From: CAZNLL01 sp964573885
Lineage (GTDB): Bacteria; Desulfobacterota; DSM-4660; Desulfatiglandales; Desulfatiglandaceae
Length of the DNA stretch: 12,532 bases
Direction of reading: 5' to 3'
NCBI GenBank assembly: GCA_964573885.1
Contig: CAZNLL010000117.1
Location: 1 to 12,532, forward strand
Positions 1 to 6,694 of the stretch are shown here, piece after piece; the stretch's first letter is position 1, and the number at the start of each line of letters is the position of its first letter. The notes below the pieces were generated by a model. That model had not been told where the DNA came from, did no database searches, and saw only the letters and a list, made by a program, of their open reading frames with translations. A program made the translations under genes and the position numbers.

Positions 1-150
1 GTTGAACAAGCCCTGTCCGCCCTGGATGGCGTCTATGCCCGTTTCATCAGGCTGCGGCTTTCTCCGGATTGGGAAGAAACGGAACGGCCCAGACTTCTTG
101 ACTGGATCAGTAAAGGCCGAATAAGTGACCCCCGGAAATCACGACGGTGA
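1..150 (+). CDS. C-terminal fragment of an unrecognised protein
   Basis: The window opens inside a reading frame that runs in frame 1 for 49 codons to a TGA at 148-150. The visible tail is charged and Arg-rich (RFIRLRLSPDWEETERP, then a basic end DPRKSRR). I do not recognise the family and see no motif, membrane segment or metal site. Of the other two frames on this strand, one stops at once and the other stops near 120, so this frame is the best candidate. It ends 13 bases before the dienoyl-CoA isomerase gene, whose ribosome binding site lies just after the stop. The two are therefore probably co-transcribed. The start and most of the protein lie outside the window. Confidence 0.5.
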   Translation, partial: VEQALSALDGVYARFIRLRLSPDWEETERPRLLDWISKGRISDPRKSRR

Positions 151-163
151 TAAGGAGGTGGTT

Positions 164-973
164 ATGGAGGAAGAGAAAAGTCCCTTCAGGGTAGAAAAAG
201 GCGGTCATGTGACCTGGCTTATTCTGGACCGTCCTGAGAAGCGCAATACCATGAATGCTGCTTTCTTTGAAGAGCTTATCAGGCTTTTTCAGGAATTTGA
301 TCAGGATCCCGAGGTGCGTGTGGTCATCATCAGGGCAGAGGGCAAGAGCTTTACCGCCGGCCTGGACCTGGTGGAAATGGGCTCCCTGCTCCAGGGAAAG
401 GGCGCGGACGACCGGGAAAAACTCAGGACCAGCATCATTCGTTTTCAAGAGAGCATGAATGTCATAGAGAAATGTCGGAAGCCCGTCATTGCCGCCATCC
501 ATAGTCACTGCATTGGCGGGGGAGTTGACCTGGCCAGCGCCTGCGACATCCGCATCGCTTCCAGGGATGCGGTTTTCTCCATCCGGGAAACCAGGATTGC
601 GATTGTGGCTGATGTGGGCACCCTGCAACGCCTTCCTTACATCATCGGCCACGGTTGGTTCCGGGAGTTGGCCCTCACCGGAAGGGACTTCACCGGGGAA
701 GAAGCGCTGACCATGGGCTTTGTGACCCGACTCTGTGAACACCGCAAGGCCCTCCTTGAGGAAGCCGCCAATCTCGGCTCTGAGATGGCCGCCCTTCCCC
801 CCCTGGCCGTACAAGGGGCCAAGGATGTCATCCTTTACAGCCGCGACAACGGCGTCTATCCCGGACTCCGCTACGTGGCCCAGAAAAATGCGGCCATTTT
901 GCCTTCTGAGGACCTGGTGGAGGCCTTCCAGGCCTTCATGGAAAAACGGCCCCCGGAATTCAAAGGCAAATAG
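164..973 (+). CDS. Enoyl-CoA hydratase/isomerase family protein, probable delta(3,5)-delta(2,4)-dienoyl-CoA isomerase
   Basis: A 269-residue crotonase-fold enzyme of normal length. The oxyanion-hole segments are FTAGLDL (63-69) and HCIGGGVD (115-122). The region 116-158 closely follows eukaryotic ECH1, including VADVGTLQRLP at 148-158. The three acids that ECH1 uses to shift a 3,5-diene to a 2,4-diene fall in register: Asp122, Glu142 and Asp150. Their spacing (20 and 8) equals that of rat Asp176/Glu196/Asp204. Ordinary hydratases have a different acid pattern, so isomerase is preferred over hydratase. The role would be cytoplasmic beta-oxidation of unsaturated acyl-CoA with double bonds at odd positions. 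The start at 164 is chosen because AAGGAGGTG (152-160) sits just upstream; a GTG at 125 in the same frame would lie before this site. The gene is followed after 18 bases by the Memo-family gene, suggesting an operon. The substrate is not provable from sequence. Confidence 0.85.
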   Translation: MEEEKSPFRVEKGGHVTWLILDRPEKRNTMNAAFFEELIRLFQEFDQDPEVRVVIIRAEGKSFTAGLDLVEMGSLLQGKGADDREKLRTSIIRFQESMNVIEKCRKPVIAAIHSHCIGGGVDLASACDIRIASRDAVFSIRETRIAIVADVGTLQRLPYIIGHGWFRELALTGRDFTGEEALTMGFVTRLCEHRKALLEEAANLGSEMAALPPLAVQGAKDVILYSRDNGVYPGLRYVAQKNAAILPSEDLVEAFQAFMEKRPPEFKGK

Positions 974-991
974 GACATGGAGGAGACCACG

Positions 992-2050
992 ATGCGGGGA
1001 AGAGGGTCAGCTGGGCCAAGGGCGACCGAGGAATTGGGGGCCCAACAGGGGGGGGGCACCCGCCCCAGAAAGCATGCCCCAACGGGGAGGCCCGGGCCGC
1101 GCACGCCCTTGCTGCTTTTGGCCCTCTTTTCCTCTCTCCTTTTTTCTGTCTCCCAAGCCCAGGCCGGCGCGGAGGGAAATACACGGGCCGGGCAAATAAA
1201 TCGGATTGTGCGCGAGTCCCTGGCCGCCGGGAGATGGTTCCCGGGGACCGGCCCTGAGCTGAAGTCCATGGTCAACCGTTTCATAGAAGATGCCAGGACG
1301 CCGCAGATGGAGGGTCGAATCGTTGGGGCGGTTGCAGCCCATGCGGGCTACAGATATTCCGGCAAAGCGGCCGGGTATACCTTCCGGGCCATCAGGGACA
1401 ACGCCCTGGCCGGGTACAGGCCGGAGACGGTGGTGGTCCTCGGCCTCAGGCATCGCGGTGGTTTCTCCGGGGTGGCCCTTGTGGACGGGGATGCCTTTCG
1501 AACCCCCCTCGGAGCGACTGAAATGGACCGGAAGGCCGGTGATTTCTTGACTGCTCAGAGCCGAAGGATCTTCTATGATTACAGACCCCATTTAGGGGAG
1601 CATTCTGCGGAGAATGAAATACCGTTTATCCAGTGTGCCCTTCCGGGAGCCAAGCTGGTGATTGGTCTTGTGGGTGACCACGACCCTGAGACCATTCAGG
1701 AACTGGCAGCCGCCCTCGACAAACTGGGCCGGGAAAAAGAGATCCTGGTCATTGCCAGCTCAGACATGATGCATCATCCCGATTATGAGCGGGTCACCAG
1801 GACGGACAGGGCCACCCTGGAAAAGGTCAAGGCCATGGACTATGCCTCCATCCGGGAGGATTGGACCCATGACAAACAGATCTTCTGCGGTGTCGGCCCG
1901 GTCCTGACCGTCATGCGCTATGCGGCCCTTCAAGGGTGTAAAAAGGGAAGGGTTCTCTATTACTACAATTCAGGAGACGATTTCCCTGAAAGCCGCGGCC
2001 GGTGGGTGGTGGGTTATGGCTCCATTGTCTTTGCAGCACCCCCCGAATAG
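992..2050 (+). CDS. amrB: AmmeMemoRadiSam system protein B (Memo family), exported form
   Basis: A 352-residue Memo-family protein, related to LigB-type class III dioxygenases; its biochemical role is not established. The putative metal ligands of human MEMO1 have counterparts: His117 in AHAGYRYSG, His154 in LGLRHRGG and Cys299 in FCGVGP. EHSAENEIPF (203-212) and SSDMMHH (256-262) are further family motifs. Unlike the plain cytosolic family, this one begins with a basic, low-complexity stretch (1-38), then a hydrophobic segment PLLLLALFSSLLF and a likely signal-peptidase site after SQAQA (about residue 58), so export is predicted. ATG 992 is chosen because GGAGGAG (979-985) stands six bases before it; ATG 977 in frame has no such site. 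A run of nine G lies in the N-terminal codons (1048-1056). AmrS, the usual partner, lies about 7 kb away on the other strand. Confidence 0.85.
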   Translation: MRGRGSAGPRATEELGAQQGGGTRPRKHAPTGRPGPRTPLLLLALFSSLLFSVSQAQAGAEGNTRAGQINRIVRESLAAGRWFPGTGPELKSMVNRFIEDARTPQMEGRIVGAVAAHAGYRYSGKAAGYTFRAIRDNALAGYRPETVVVLGLRHRGGFSGVALVDGDAFRTPLGATEMDRKAGDFLTAQSRRIFYDYRPHLGEHSAENEIPFIQCALPGAKLVIGLVGDHDPETIQELAAALDKLGREKEILVIASSDMMHHPDYERVTRTDRATLEKVKAMDYASIREDWTHDKQIFCGVGPVLTVMRYAALQGCKKGRVLYYYNSGDDFPESRGRWVVGYGSIVFAAPPE

Positions 2051-2064
2051 GACGCCCCTCCCTG

Positions 2065-2239
2065 ATCCACCATCAAGATGTCATCTGCTGCGTTGCCTTC
2101 GGTCGCTTCTCCTTGCGGCGTATTGTTTATACGCCTCACTCGGCGCTCCTCAGCGCCTTGCATCTAACATCTTGATGGTGCCCAGGGATTGGCCAAAATC
2201 ATTTATTATCATTGTTTGTCGAGAATTTTGATGGTGGAT
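2065..2239. repeat. Nested palindromic (REP/MITE-like) element
   Basis: The gap between the convergent genes holds a strong inverted repeat. The inner form pairs 2068-2081 (CACCATCAAGATGT) with 2167-2180 perfectly. At its centre GGCGTAT (2117-2123) pairs with ATACGCC (2129-2135) around a five-base loop, and the stretches between are GC-rich and only partly complementary. An outer form pairs ATCCACCATCAA (2065-2076) with 2228-2239, also perfectly, so the left arm has two possible right partners. No coding region is evident inside. From memory, hairpin repeats of this style are scattered in Desulfobacterota genomes, but I cannot verify that here. It could also serve as a bidirectional transcription barrier between amrB and the acyl-CoA dehydrogenase gene. 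Confidence 0.7.
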
Positions 2240-2265
2240 TTAGGCCCCTCCCGGGTATTTTTTAC

Positions 2266-3405
2266 CTAAAACAGCCGCCTTGATATGGTGATTTTTTCCG
2301 CTTCTTTGGCCCCCTCATAGATCTCCAGGATCTTGGCATCCCGGTAAAATCTCTGTACATCATACTCATCCATGTACCCGTATCCCCCGTGAAGTTGCAA
2401 GGCCTTGTCACAGACCCAAACAGCCATCTCTCCGGAAAAATACTTGGCCATGGCATTCAGGGAAGGATCGGTTTGACCCTGATCCACCTTCCAAGCGGCT
2501 TTATAGGTCAAATTGCGGGCCAGTTCTACTTTGGTCGCCATTTCTGCGAGCTGAAAAAGAATTCCCTGATTCACGGCAAGGGGCTTGCCGAAGACCTTTC
2601 TTTCCTGCACATACCTGAGGGTCTTGTCCAGGGCCCCCTGGCCCAGGCCCACACCCTGGGCCGCAACCATGGTCCTGGTAGCGTCAAAGAATTCCATAAG
2701 CTGATAGAATCCATGCCCTTCTTTCCCAATTAAGTTCTCAGTGGGCACTCGGACGTCCTCAAAGGAAATCTCAGCCGTATCACTGGCCCTGATTCCCATT
2801 TTACCCTTCAACTTATTTGCGGACACTCCCTGCCGGTCAGACTCAATAAGGATCAGACTGTGGCGTTTGTGCCTCTTCTCTTCATCCGGGTTTGTGATGC
2901 AAAGGGCCACCATCCAATCGCATACACTGCCGTTGGTAATAAACATCTTGTTGCCGTTGATCACATATTCATTTCCTTCCTTGGTGGCCCTGGTTCTCGT
3001 CCCGGCCACATCCGTGCCCGCGTCCGGCTCCGTGTAGGCACCGGCGGATACGGCCTTGCCTTCCACCAAAAGGGGTAGATACTTCTTTTTCTGTTCTTCC
3101 GAGCCGAACATGACGATGTTCTCAGAGCCAAAGGTCGCGGTGAGGATAACGGTACCGATCCCCAGATCCACCCTGCTCAGCTGCTCGGATATGAGTGCAA
3201 ACTCAAGAAAGCCTAGCCCCGGTCCCCCGTAGGCTTCTGGAATAATAGCCCCCACCAGGCCCGTCTCGCATGCCTTTTGCAAAACATCTCTAGGGTATTT
3301 TTCCTCTCGATCACACTCCTTTGCCACAGGCTCGATCTCATTGAGGGCGAACTTATGGGCGGTCTCCTGTATGAGTTTTTGTTCCTCGGTCAATTCAAAT
3401 TGCAT
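2266..3405 (-). CDS. Acyl-CoA dehydrogenase (FAD-dependent, catalytic Glu)
   Basis: A 379-residue acyl-CoA dehydrogenase, the standard length of the short/medium-chain type. It has the all-alpha N-terminal domain (1-115), a beta middle domain with AYTEPDAGTDVAG (123-135) and FITNG (155-159) that contact FAD and substrate, and a C-terminal helical bundle with LQLHGGYGY (337-344). The catalytic base is Glu364 in IYEGAKEAEK, the position used by short- and medium-chain dehydrogenases. It would oxidise an acyl-CoA to the 2-enoyl-CoA and hand electrons to ETF in the cytoplasm; the chain length or ring substrate cannot be read. The start at 3405 follows AAAGGAGGA (rc of 3411-3419). A longer frame upstream to 3441 is rejected because it skips this site. 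It lies downstream of etfBA on the same strand with a 90-base gap that carries its own promoter. Confidence 0.93.
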   Translation of the reverse strand: MQFELTEEQKLIQETAHKFALNEIEPVAKECDREEKYPRDVLQKACETGLVGAIIPEAYGGPGLGFLEFALISEQLSRVDLGIGTVILTATFGSENIVMFGSEEQKKKYLPLLVEGKAVSAGAYTEPDAGTDVAGTRTRATKEGNEYVINGNKMFITNGSVCDWMVALCITNPDEEKRHKRHSLILIESDRQGVSANKLKGKMGIRASDTAEISFEDVRVPTENLIGKEGHGFYQLMEFFDATRTMVAAQGVGLGQGALDKTLRYVQERKVFGKPLAVNQGILFQLAEMATKVELARNLTYKAAWKVDQGQTDPSLNAMAKYFSGEMAVWVCDKALQLHGGYGYMDEYDVQRFYRDAKILEIYEGAKEAEKITISRRLF

Positions 3406-3453
3406 GATCTTCCTCCTTTCCAGGCCAAAAGGTGTCTTCAAGACTGCTCATGC

Positions 3454-3482
3454 AAAATATTGACCTCTGAGAGGGATGTCAA
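3454..3482 (-). promoter_or_regulatory. Sigma70-type promoter with a palindrome in the spacer, upstream of the acyl-CoA dehydrogenase gene
   Basis: Read on the - strand, TTGACA (rc of 3477-3482) and TATTTT (rc of 3454-3459) are separated by exactly 17 bases. The -35 box is perfect. Transcription would start near 3447, about 40 bases before the ATG at 3405. The spacer holds CCTCTCAGAGG, an 11-base perfect inverted repeat (rc of 3464-3474), a natural operator position. The same bases can form a hairpin flanked by TTGA/TCAA, so an etfA attenuator or weak terminator is an alternative reading. Confidence 0.55.
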
Positions 3483-3495
3483 GAAACAAAACGCC

Positions 3496-4488
3496 TCAGC
3501 CGGCCGACCGGCCTGTCTCCTTTGCGTAGGTCTCCAAAAGGACTGGGATGAAGGTGGTGAGGTCCTCTATAATACACACGTCGGCCAGGTTGAAAATGGC
3601 GGCATTTGGATCCGTGGAAAGGGCCACCACAAAGCCTGCCCCCTGCATCCCCACGGTGTGCTGTATGGCGCCCGAGATGCCGCAGGCGATGTAGAGTTTG
3701 GGGGAGACAGTGGCTCCGGTGAGACCAACCTGTTGCTTGTATTCAAGCCAGCCCGAGTCACATAAGGGACGGGAGCCTGCTACGGCCGATTTGGGGAAGA
3801 GGGCCGCCAGACGACGGATGAGGGAGAGATTCCCTTCCTTGCCGATGCCGCGCCCCGCGGCCACAACCACATCCGCCCGGGCCAGGCCCGCATCCTCTTC
3901 TCTGATCTGTTTTCTCCCCAGTGCCCTCGTCTTCTCCGGTTGCCCCCCGATGCTTCGTCGCTCCCAAAGGCCCGAGTCCCTCCTGGCAGGCTTTTGGGTC
4001 TTAAAGCTGCCGGGCTGCACGGAGAGGAGGGTGGTTTTCACTGTGGGCCTGACCACCGCTTCGATTTTACCGTTATACATTTTTCGGGTGAAACAGATTT
4101 CCCCCTGTTCCAGGCGGACCCCGTCCACGGCGGTCAGGCATGCGGCCCTGAGTCTTACACTCAGGCCTGGGGCCAGATCCATGCCCTGGGTCGTGCAGGG
4201 CATCACAATAAACACGGGCTTCAGTTCCGGCAGGATCCGGCCCAGAATATCCTTATAGAGTTCGCTGTTGTAGGTTTTAAGGTGGGGATTATCCACAGCC
4301 ACAACGCCGCCTCCCATGGAATCCGCCCATTCCCGGGCCAGGGTCTCCGGGCCTTGGCCCAGAATAACAGTCCTCACCTCCATGGGATACAAGGCCTGGA
4401 TCTCCTCGGCCAAGCCCATCAGCTCATAGCTGACAGGGGCCATCTGGCCCCCGTGCTGTTCCGCAATGATGACAATGCTTCCACCCAT
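3496..4488 (-). CDS. etfA: Electron transfer flavoprotein alpha subunit
   Basis: A 330-residue ETF alpha subunit. The N-terminal domain (about 1-190) has the adenine-nucleotide-hydrolase-like fold. The C-terminal FAD domain carries VAAGRGIGKEGN (209-220), SRPLCDSGW (239-247), QVGLTGATVSPKLYIACGIS (253-272) and DPNAAIFNLADV (293-304), which bind FAD in known ETFs. With EtfB it forms the cytoplasmic heterodimer that accepts electrons from acyl-CoA dehydrogenases. The usual Asn of the I-N-x-D-P loop is Ser here (ALSTDP), a small deviation. The linker around 160-200 is rich in Arg and Lys. The gene starts 12 bases after the etfB stop with no strong ribosome binding site, so translational coupling to etfB is likely. 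Its partner dehydrogenases flank the pair on both sides. Confidence 0.95.
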   Translation of the reverse strand: MGGSIVIIAEQHGGQMAPVSYELMGLAEEIQALYPMEVRTVILGQGPETLAREWADSMGGGVVAVDNPHLKTYNSELYKDILGRILPELKPVFIVMPCTTQGMDLAPGLSVRLRAACLTAVDGVRLEQGEICFTRKMYNGKIEAVVRPTVKTTLLSVQPGSFKTQKPARRDSGLWERRSIGGQPEKTRALGRKQIREEDAGLARADVVVAAGRGIGKEGNLSLIRRLAALFPKSAVAGSRPLCDSGWLEYKQQVGLTGATVSPKLYIACGISGAIQHTVGMQGAGFVVALSTDPNAAIFNLADVCIIEDLTTFIPVLLETYAKETGRSAG

Positions 4489-4500
4489 AGCTCAACTGCC

Positions 4501-5277
4501 CTAAAGAAAGGCCTTGTCCTTCAGGATTTCAATAAGCCTCAGCGCTTTTTCCTGCGGTGTTCCATGGAGCACATCCCCGGTGCCGGACTTCCGGGGATAG
4601 TCAATGCCCACCACCTTTTCTCTGCCCTCCACCGGGGGAAGGGTTTCAGCGTCGATCACCAGGGCCTTTTGCCTCTTGGCCCTCAGGAGATTGGAAAGTG
4701 AAGGATACCGAGGCCTGTTGATCCCCGTTTGGATGGTCATCACCGCCGGCAGATCCAGGACAAACATCTCCCTCAGCCCTCCCTCAATTTCTCTTTCCAC
4801 ATAGACGGATTTCTTTTCAGAATCCACCTCCTCGAAAATCACCGAGGTGGCACAGGGCACGCCCAGCAATTCAGCCACCATGGGGCCCACCTGGCCTTGC
4901 ATGTCATCTTGGGCCATAATCCCTGTGAGGATAAGGCCATAATCCCTCTCCCTTATATAATGGGCTATCCAGGAGGCGATAATTAAAGGGGCAAGATAAC
5001 CCTCGGCTTCTGCCAAGACATGGACAGCCCTGTCAGCCCCCATGCCCAGGGCCCGCTCAAGAACCTGACCCGCCCGCCCCGGGCCCACCGTCAATACATC
5101 AACCTTCGTATCAGCCCGGGCCTCTTTGATCATGAGCGCCTCTTCGAGGGCGAATTGATCCGCATCATTCATCCCGTATCGGGCCTGCGCCTCCGTCTCA
5201 ATCCAGGTTTTGGCCTGGTCCAAAAACACAGCCGTCTCCGATTCAAGGACCTGTTTGATGCACACAAGGAGTCTCAT
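4501..5277 (-). CDS. etfB: Electron transfer flavoprotein beta subunit
   Basis: A 258-residue ETF beta subunit, normal length. It starts MRLLVCIKQV, as the family does (typically M-K-I-L-V-C-I-K-Q-V). The family signature lies at about 160-185 (VEREIEGGLREMF then LPAVMTIQTG). The loop that faces the nucleotide site reads GIMAQDDMQGQVGP (119-132) instead of the common G-x-QAIDGDTAQVGP, so the type of ETF (plain or bifurcating) is not clear. It binds AMP or a second FAD and docks onto EtfA. Start choice: the ATG at 5277 matches the family start, and an in-frame ATG at 5286 adds MTP. The 5286 start lies six bases after a predicted -10 box, which would give a leaderless message. It is the first gene of the leftward unit. 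Confidence 0.94.
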   Translation of the reverse strand: MRLLVCIKQVLESETAVFLDQAKTWIETEAQARYGMNDADQFALEEALMIKEARADTKVDVLTVGPGRAGQVLERALGMGADRAVHVLAEAEGYLAPLIIASWIAHYIRERDYGLILTGIMAQDDMQGQVGPMVAELLGVPCATSVIFEEVDSEKKSVYVEREIEGGLREMFVLDLPAVMTIQTGINRPRYPSLSNLLRAKRQKALVIDAETLPPVEGREKVVGIDYPRKSGTGDVLHGTPQEKALRLIEILKDKAFL

Positions 5278-5292
5278 AGGCGTCATGATTCC

Positions 5293-5322
5293 AGTATAGA
5301 CAAGGGCGGTTGAGGGAATCAA
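5293..5322 (-). promoter_or_regulatory. Sigma70-type promoter of etfBA
   Basis: On the - strand TTGATT (rc of 5317-5322) and TATACT (rc of 5293-5298) are 18 bases apart. The -10 box ends six bases before an ATG at 5286 and 15 bases before the chosen ATG at 5277, so the 5' leader must be absent or very short. Confidence 0.6.
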
Positions 5323-5330
5323 TCATAAAG

Positions 5331-5340
5331 CGAGCGCTCG
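5331..5340. promoter_or_regulatory. Perfect 10-bp palindrome, candidate operator of the divergent promoters
   Basis: CGAGCGCTCG is its own reverse complement. It lies eight bases upstream of the leftward -35 box and eleven bases upstream of the rightward one, almost at the symmetry centre of the two promoters. The flanks (AAAG and TTCT) are partly symmetric. Similar GC-cored inverted repeats are typical targets of TetR-family regulators, and a TetR gene lies in the rightward operon. Binding by that protein is inferred. Confidence 0.5.
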
Positions 5341-5351
5341 TTCTTTTTTCA

Positions 5352-5381
5352 TTGACTCCCCTCCCCCTGCCCGAGCATAAT
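5352..5381 (+). promoter_or_regulatory. Sigma70-type promoter of the rightward acyl-CoA dehydrogenase operon
   Basis: TTGACT (5352-5357) and CATAAT (5376-5381) with an 18-base spacer. Transcription would start near 5388, leaving a leader of about 95 bases before the ATG at 5484. Confidence 0.6.
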
Positions 5382-5403
5382 CCATTGGGGGGGATATCCA
5401 CCC

Positions 5404-5431
5404 GTGCCCGGGCTGGATTTGAGCCGGGCAC
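5404..5431 (+). other. GC-rich stem-loop in the leader of the acyl-CoA dehydrogenase operon
   Basis: GTGCCCGGGCT (5404-5414) pairs with AGCCGGGCAC (5422-5431) around a seven-base loop with one bulged G. No T-run follows, so it is not a plain terminator. It falls within the predicted 5' leader, ahead of the ribosome binding site GGGAGG (5473-5478). It might stabilise the message or affect elongation; no known riboswitch is recognised. Confidence 0.4.
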
Positions 5432-5483
5432 CTGGGAAGGGGACGGCTTTAACATTGGATGAGGATATAAAAGGGAGGATAAT

Positions 5484-6692
5484 ATGGATTTTACCGTATC
5501 CGAAAAGCTCCAGACCATTCTGGACATGATGCACGAATTTGTGGAAAAGGAACTGCTTCCTATGGAGCCTGAACTGGCCGGCAAGGGCTTCAAGTCCCTG
5601 TTACCCGAAATCGAAGAGAAACGTAACTTGGTCCGAAAGATGGAACTCTGGGCCCCTTTGCACCCCAAGGAATACGGCGGTATGGGTCTGGGGCTGATGG
5701 AGTACGCCCTGGTGGCCGAGGCCTTGGGAGGCACCCCATTGGGGCTCTATGTGTTCGGGTGTCAGGCCCCGGATGCAGGCAATATCGAGATTCTCCACAA
5801 GTATGGCACGGAAGAGCAAAGGGAGACATACTGTCGGCCCAATGTGGAAGGCAAAATCAGGTCCTGTTTTGCCATGACCGAAGTTGAGGTAGCCGGTTCC
5901 AATCCCACCTGGCTCTTGACCACGGCGGTCAAAGATCAAGGCGACTACGTGATCAACGGACACAAATGGTACACCACCGCCGCGGACGGCGCCGGCTTCA
6001 GCATCGTCATGGCGGAGACCAATCCTGAAGCCGAGTCCCGGCATTTGCGGGCCAGCATGATCATCGTCCCCACGGACAACCCGGGTTTCAACCTGGTCCG
6101 CAACATCTCCGTCATGGGCCATGTGGGGGATGGATGGATGAGCCACGCCGAAGTCAGGTTCGAGAATTGCCGGGTACCGACGGAAAACCTCCTTGGAGGA
6201 GAAGGCATGGGATTTGTCATGGCCCAGGAACGCCTTGGACCGGGACGCATCCATCATTGCATGCGGTGGATCGGAATTTGCAATCGATGTTTTGACCTCA
6301 TGTGCGCCCACGCCCTCCAAAGGAGACGAACCCCCACCGAGGTCCTGGCTGATTCAGATATTATCAGGACCTACATCGCCGACAGTGCGGCGGAGATTCT
6401 GGCGGCCAGACTCATGGTTCTCAATACGGCCTGGACCATCGAAAACGTGGGTGTTAAGGAGGCCATGAAAGACATCTCTTTAATCAAGTTCTATGTGGCC
6501 AACGTCATGCAGCGTGTGGTGGACCGGGCCCTGCAGGTCCACGGCGGCCTTGGAATGACCGATGATACCCCCATCGCCATGTATTACCGCGGTGAACGTG
6601 CGGCCCGCATCTATGACGGGGTGGACGAGGTCCACAAAATCAGCGTCGCCAGGAGAATCCTGCGTGAATACAAGGGGAAAGTGGTGAAATAG
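5484..6692 (+). CDS. ACAD10/11-like acyl-CoA dehydrogenase with Asp at the catalytic position
   Basis: A 402-residue acyl-CoA dehydrogenase. The middle domain carries FAMTEVEVAGSNP (129-141), a variant of the usual T-E-P-x-x-G-S-D loop, and DYVINGHKWYTT (154-165). The segment RLGPGRIHHCMRWIG (250-264) and the end RIYDGVDEVHKISVARR (375-391) are typical of the ACAD10/11-like group. The residue equivalent to the medium-chain catalytic Glu is Asp378 (YDG). Asp there is also reported for dehydrogenases acting on unusual acyl-CoAs, such as cyclic ones in anaerobes, so the substrate may not be a simple fatty acid. Electrons would go to the EtfAB encoded divergently. A GGGAGG site (5473-5478) supports the start. 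It is the first gene of the rightward operon, and the regulator gene follows two bases after its stop. Confidence 0.92.
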   Translation: MDFTVSEKLQTILDMMHEFVEKELLPMEPELAGKGFKSLLPEIEEKRNLVRKMELWAPLHPKEYGGMGLGLMEYALVAEALGGTPLGLYVFGCQAPDAGNIEILHKYGTEEQRETYCRPNVEGKIRSCFAMTEVEVAGSNPTWLLTTAVKDQGDYVINGHKWYTTAADGAGFSIVMAETNPEAESRHLRASMIIVPTDNPGFNLVRNISVMGHVGDGWMSHAEVRFENCRVPTENLLGGEGMGFVMAQERLGPGRIHHCMRWIGICNRCFDLMCAHALQRRRTPTEVLADSDIIRTYIADSAAEILAARLMVLNTAWTIENVGVKEAMKDISLIKFYVANVMQRVVDRALQVHGGLGMTDDTPIAMYYRGERAARIYDGVDEVHKISVARRILREYKGKVVK

Positions 6693-6694
6693 TC

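Noticed and set aside
1920..2231. Rightward frame running from the end of amrB into the gap
   Set aside because: It overlaps amrB in another frame and then reads through the palindromic element; no start signal or domain.
2254..2266. GGTA/TACC mini-hairpin with T-run at the end of the leftward dehydrogenase gene
   Set aside because: Four pairs only, and the T-run is the loop, not a tail; too weak to call a terminator.
3698..4701. Long rightward frames antisense to etfA and etfB
   Set aside because: Both lie opposite well-conserved ETF genes and have no recognisable domain; they come from G+C-rich codon bias.
5601..6320. 239-codon leftward frame opposite the rightward acyl-CoA dehydrogenase
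   Set aside because: Antisense shadow of a strongly conserved enzyme; its sequence shows no family motif.
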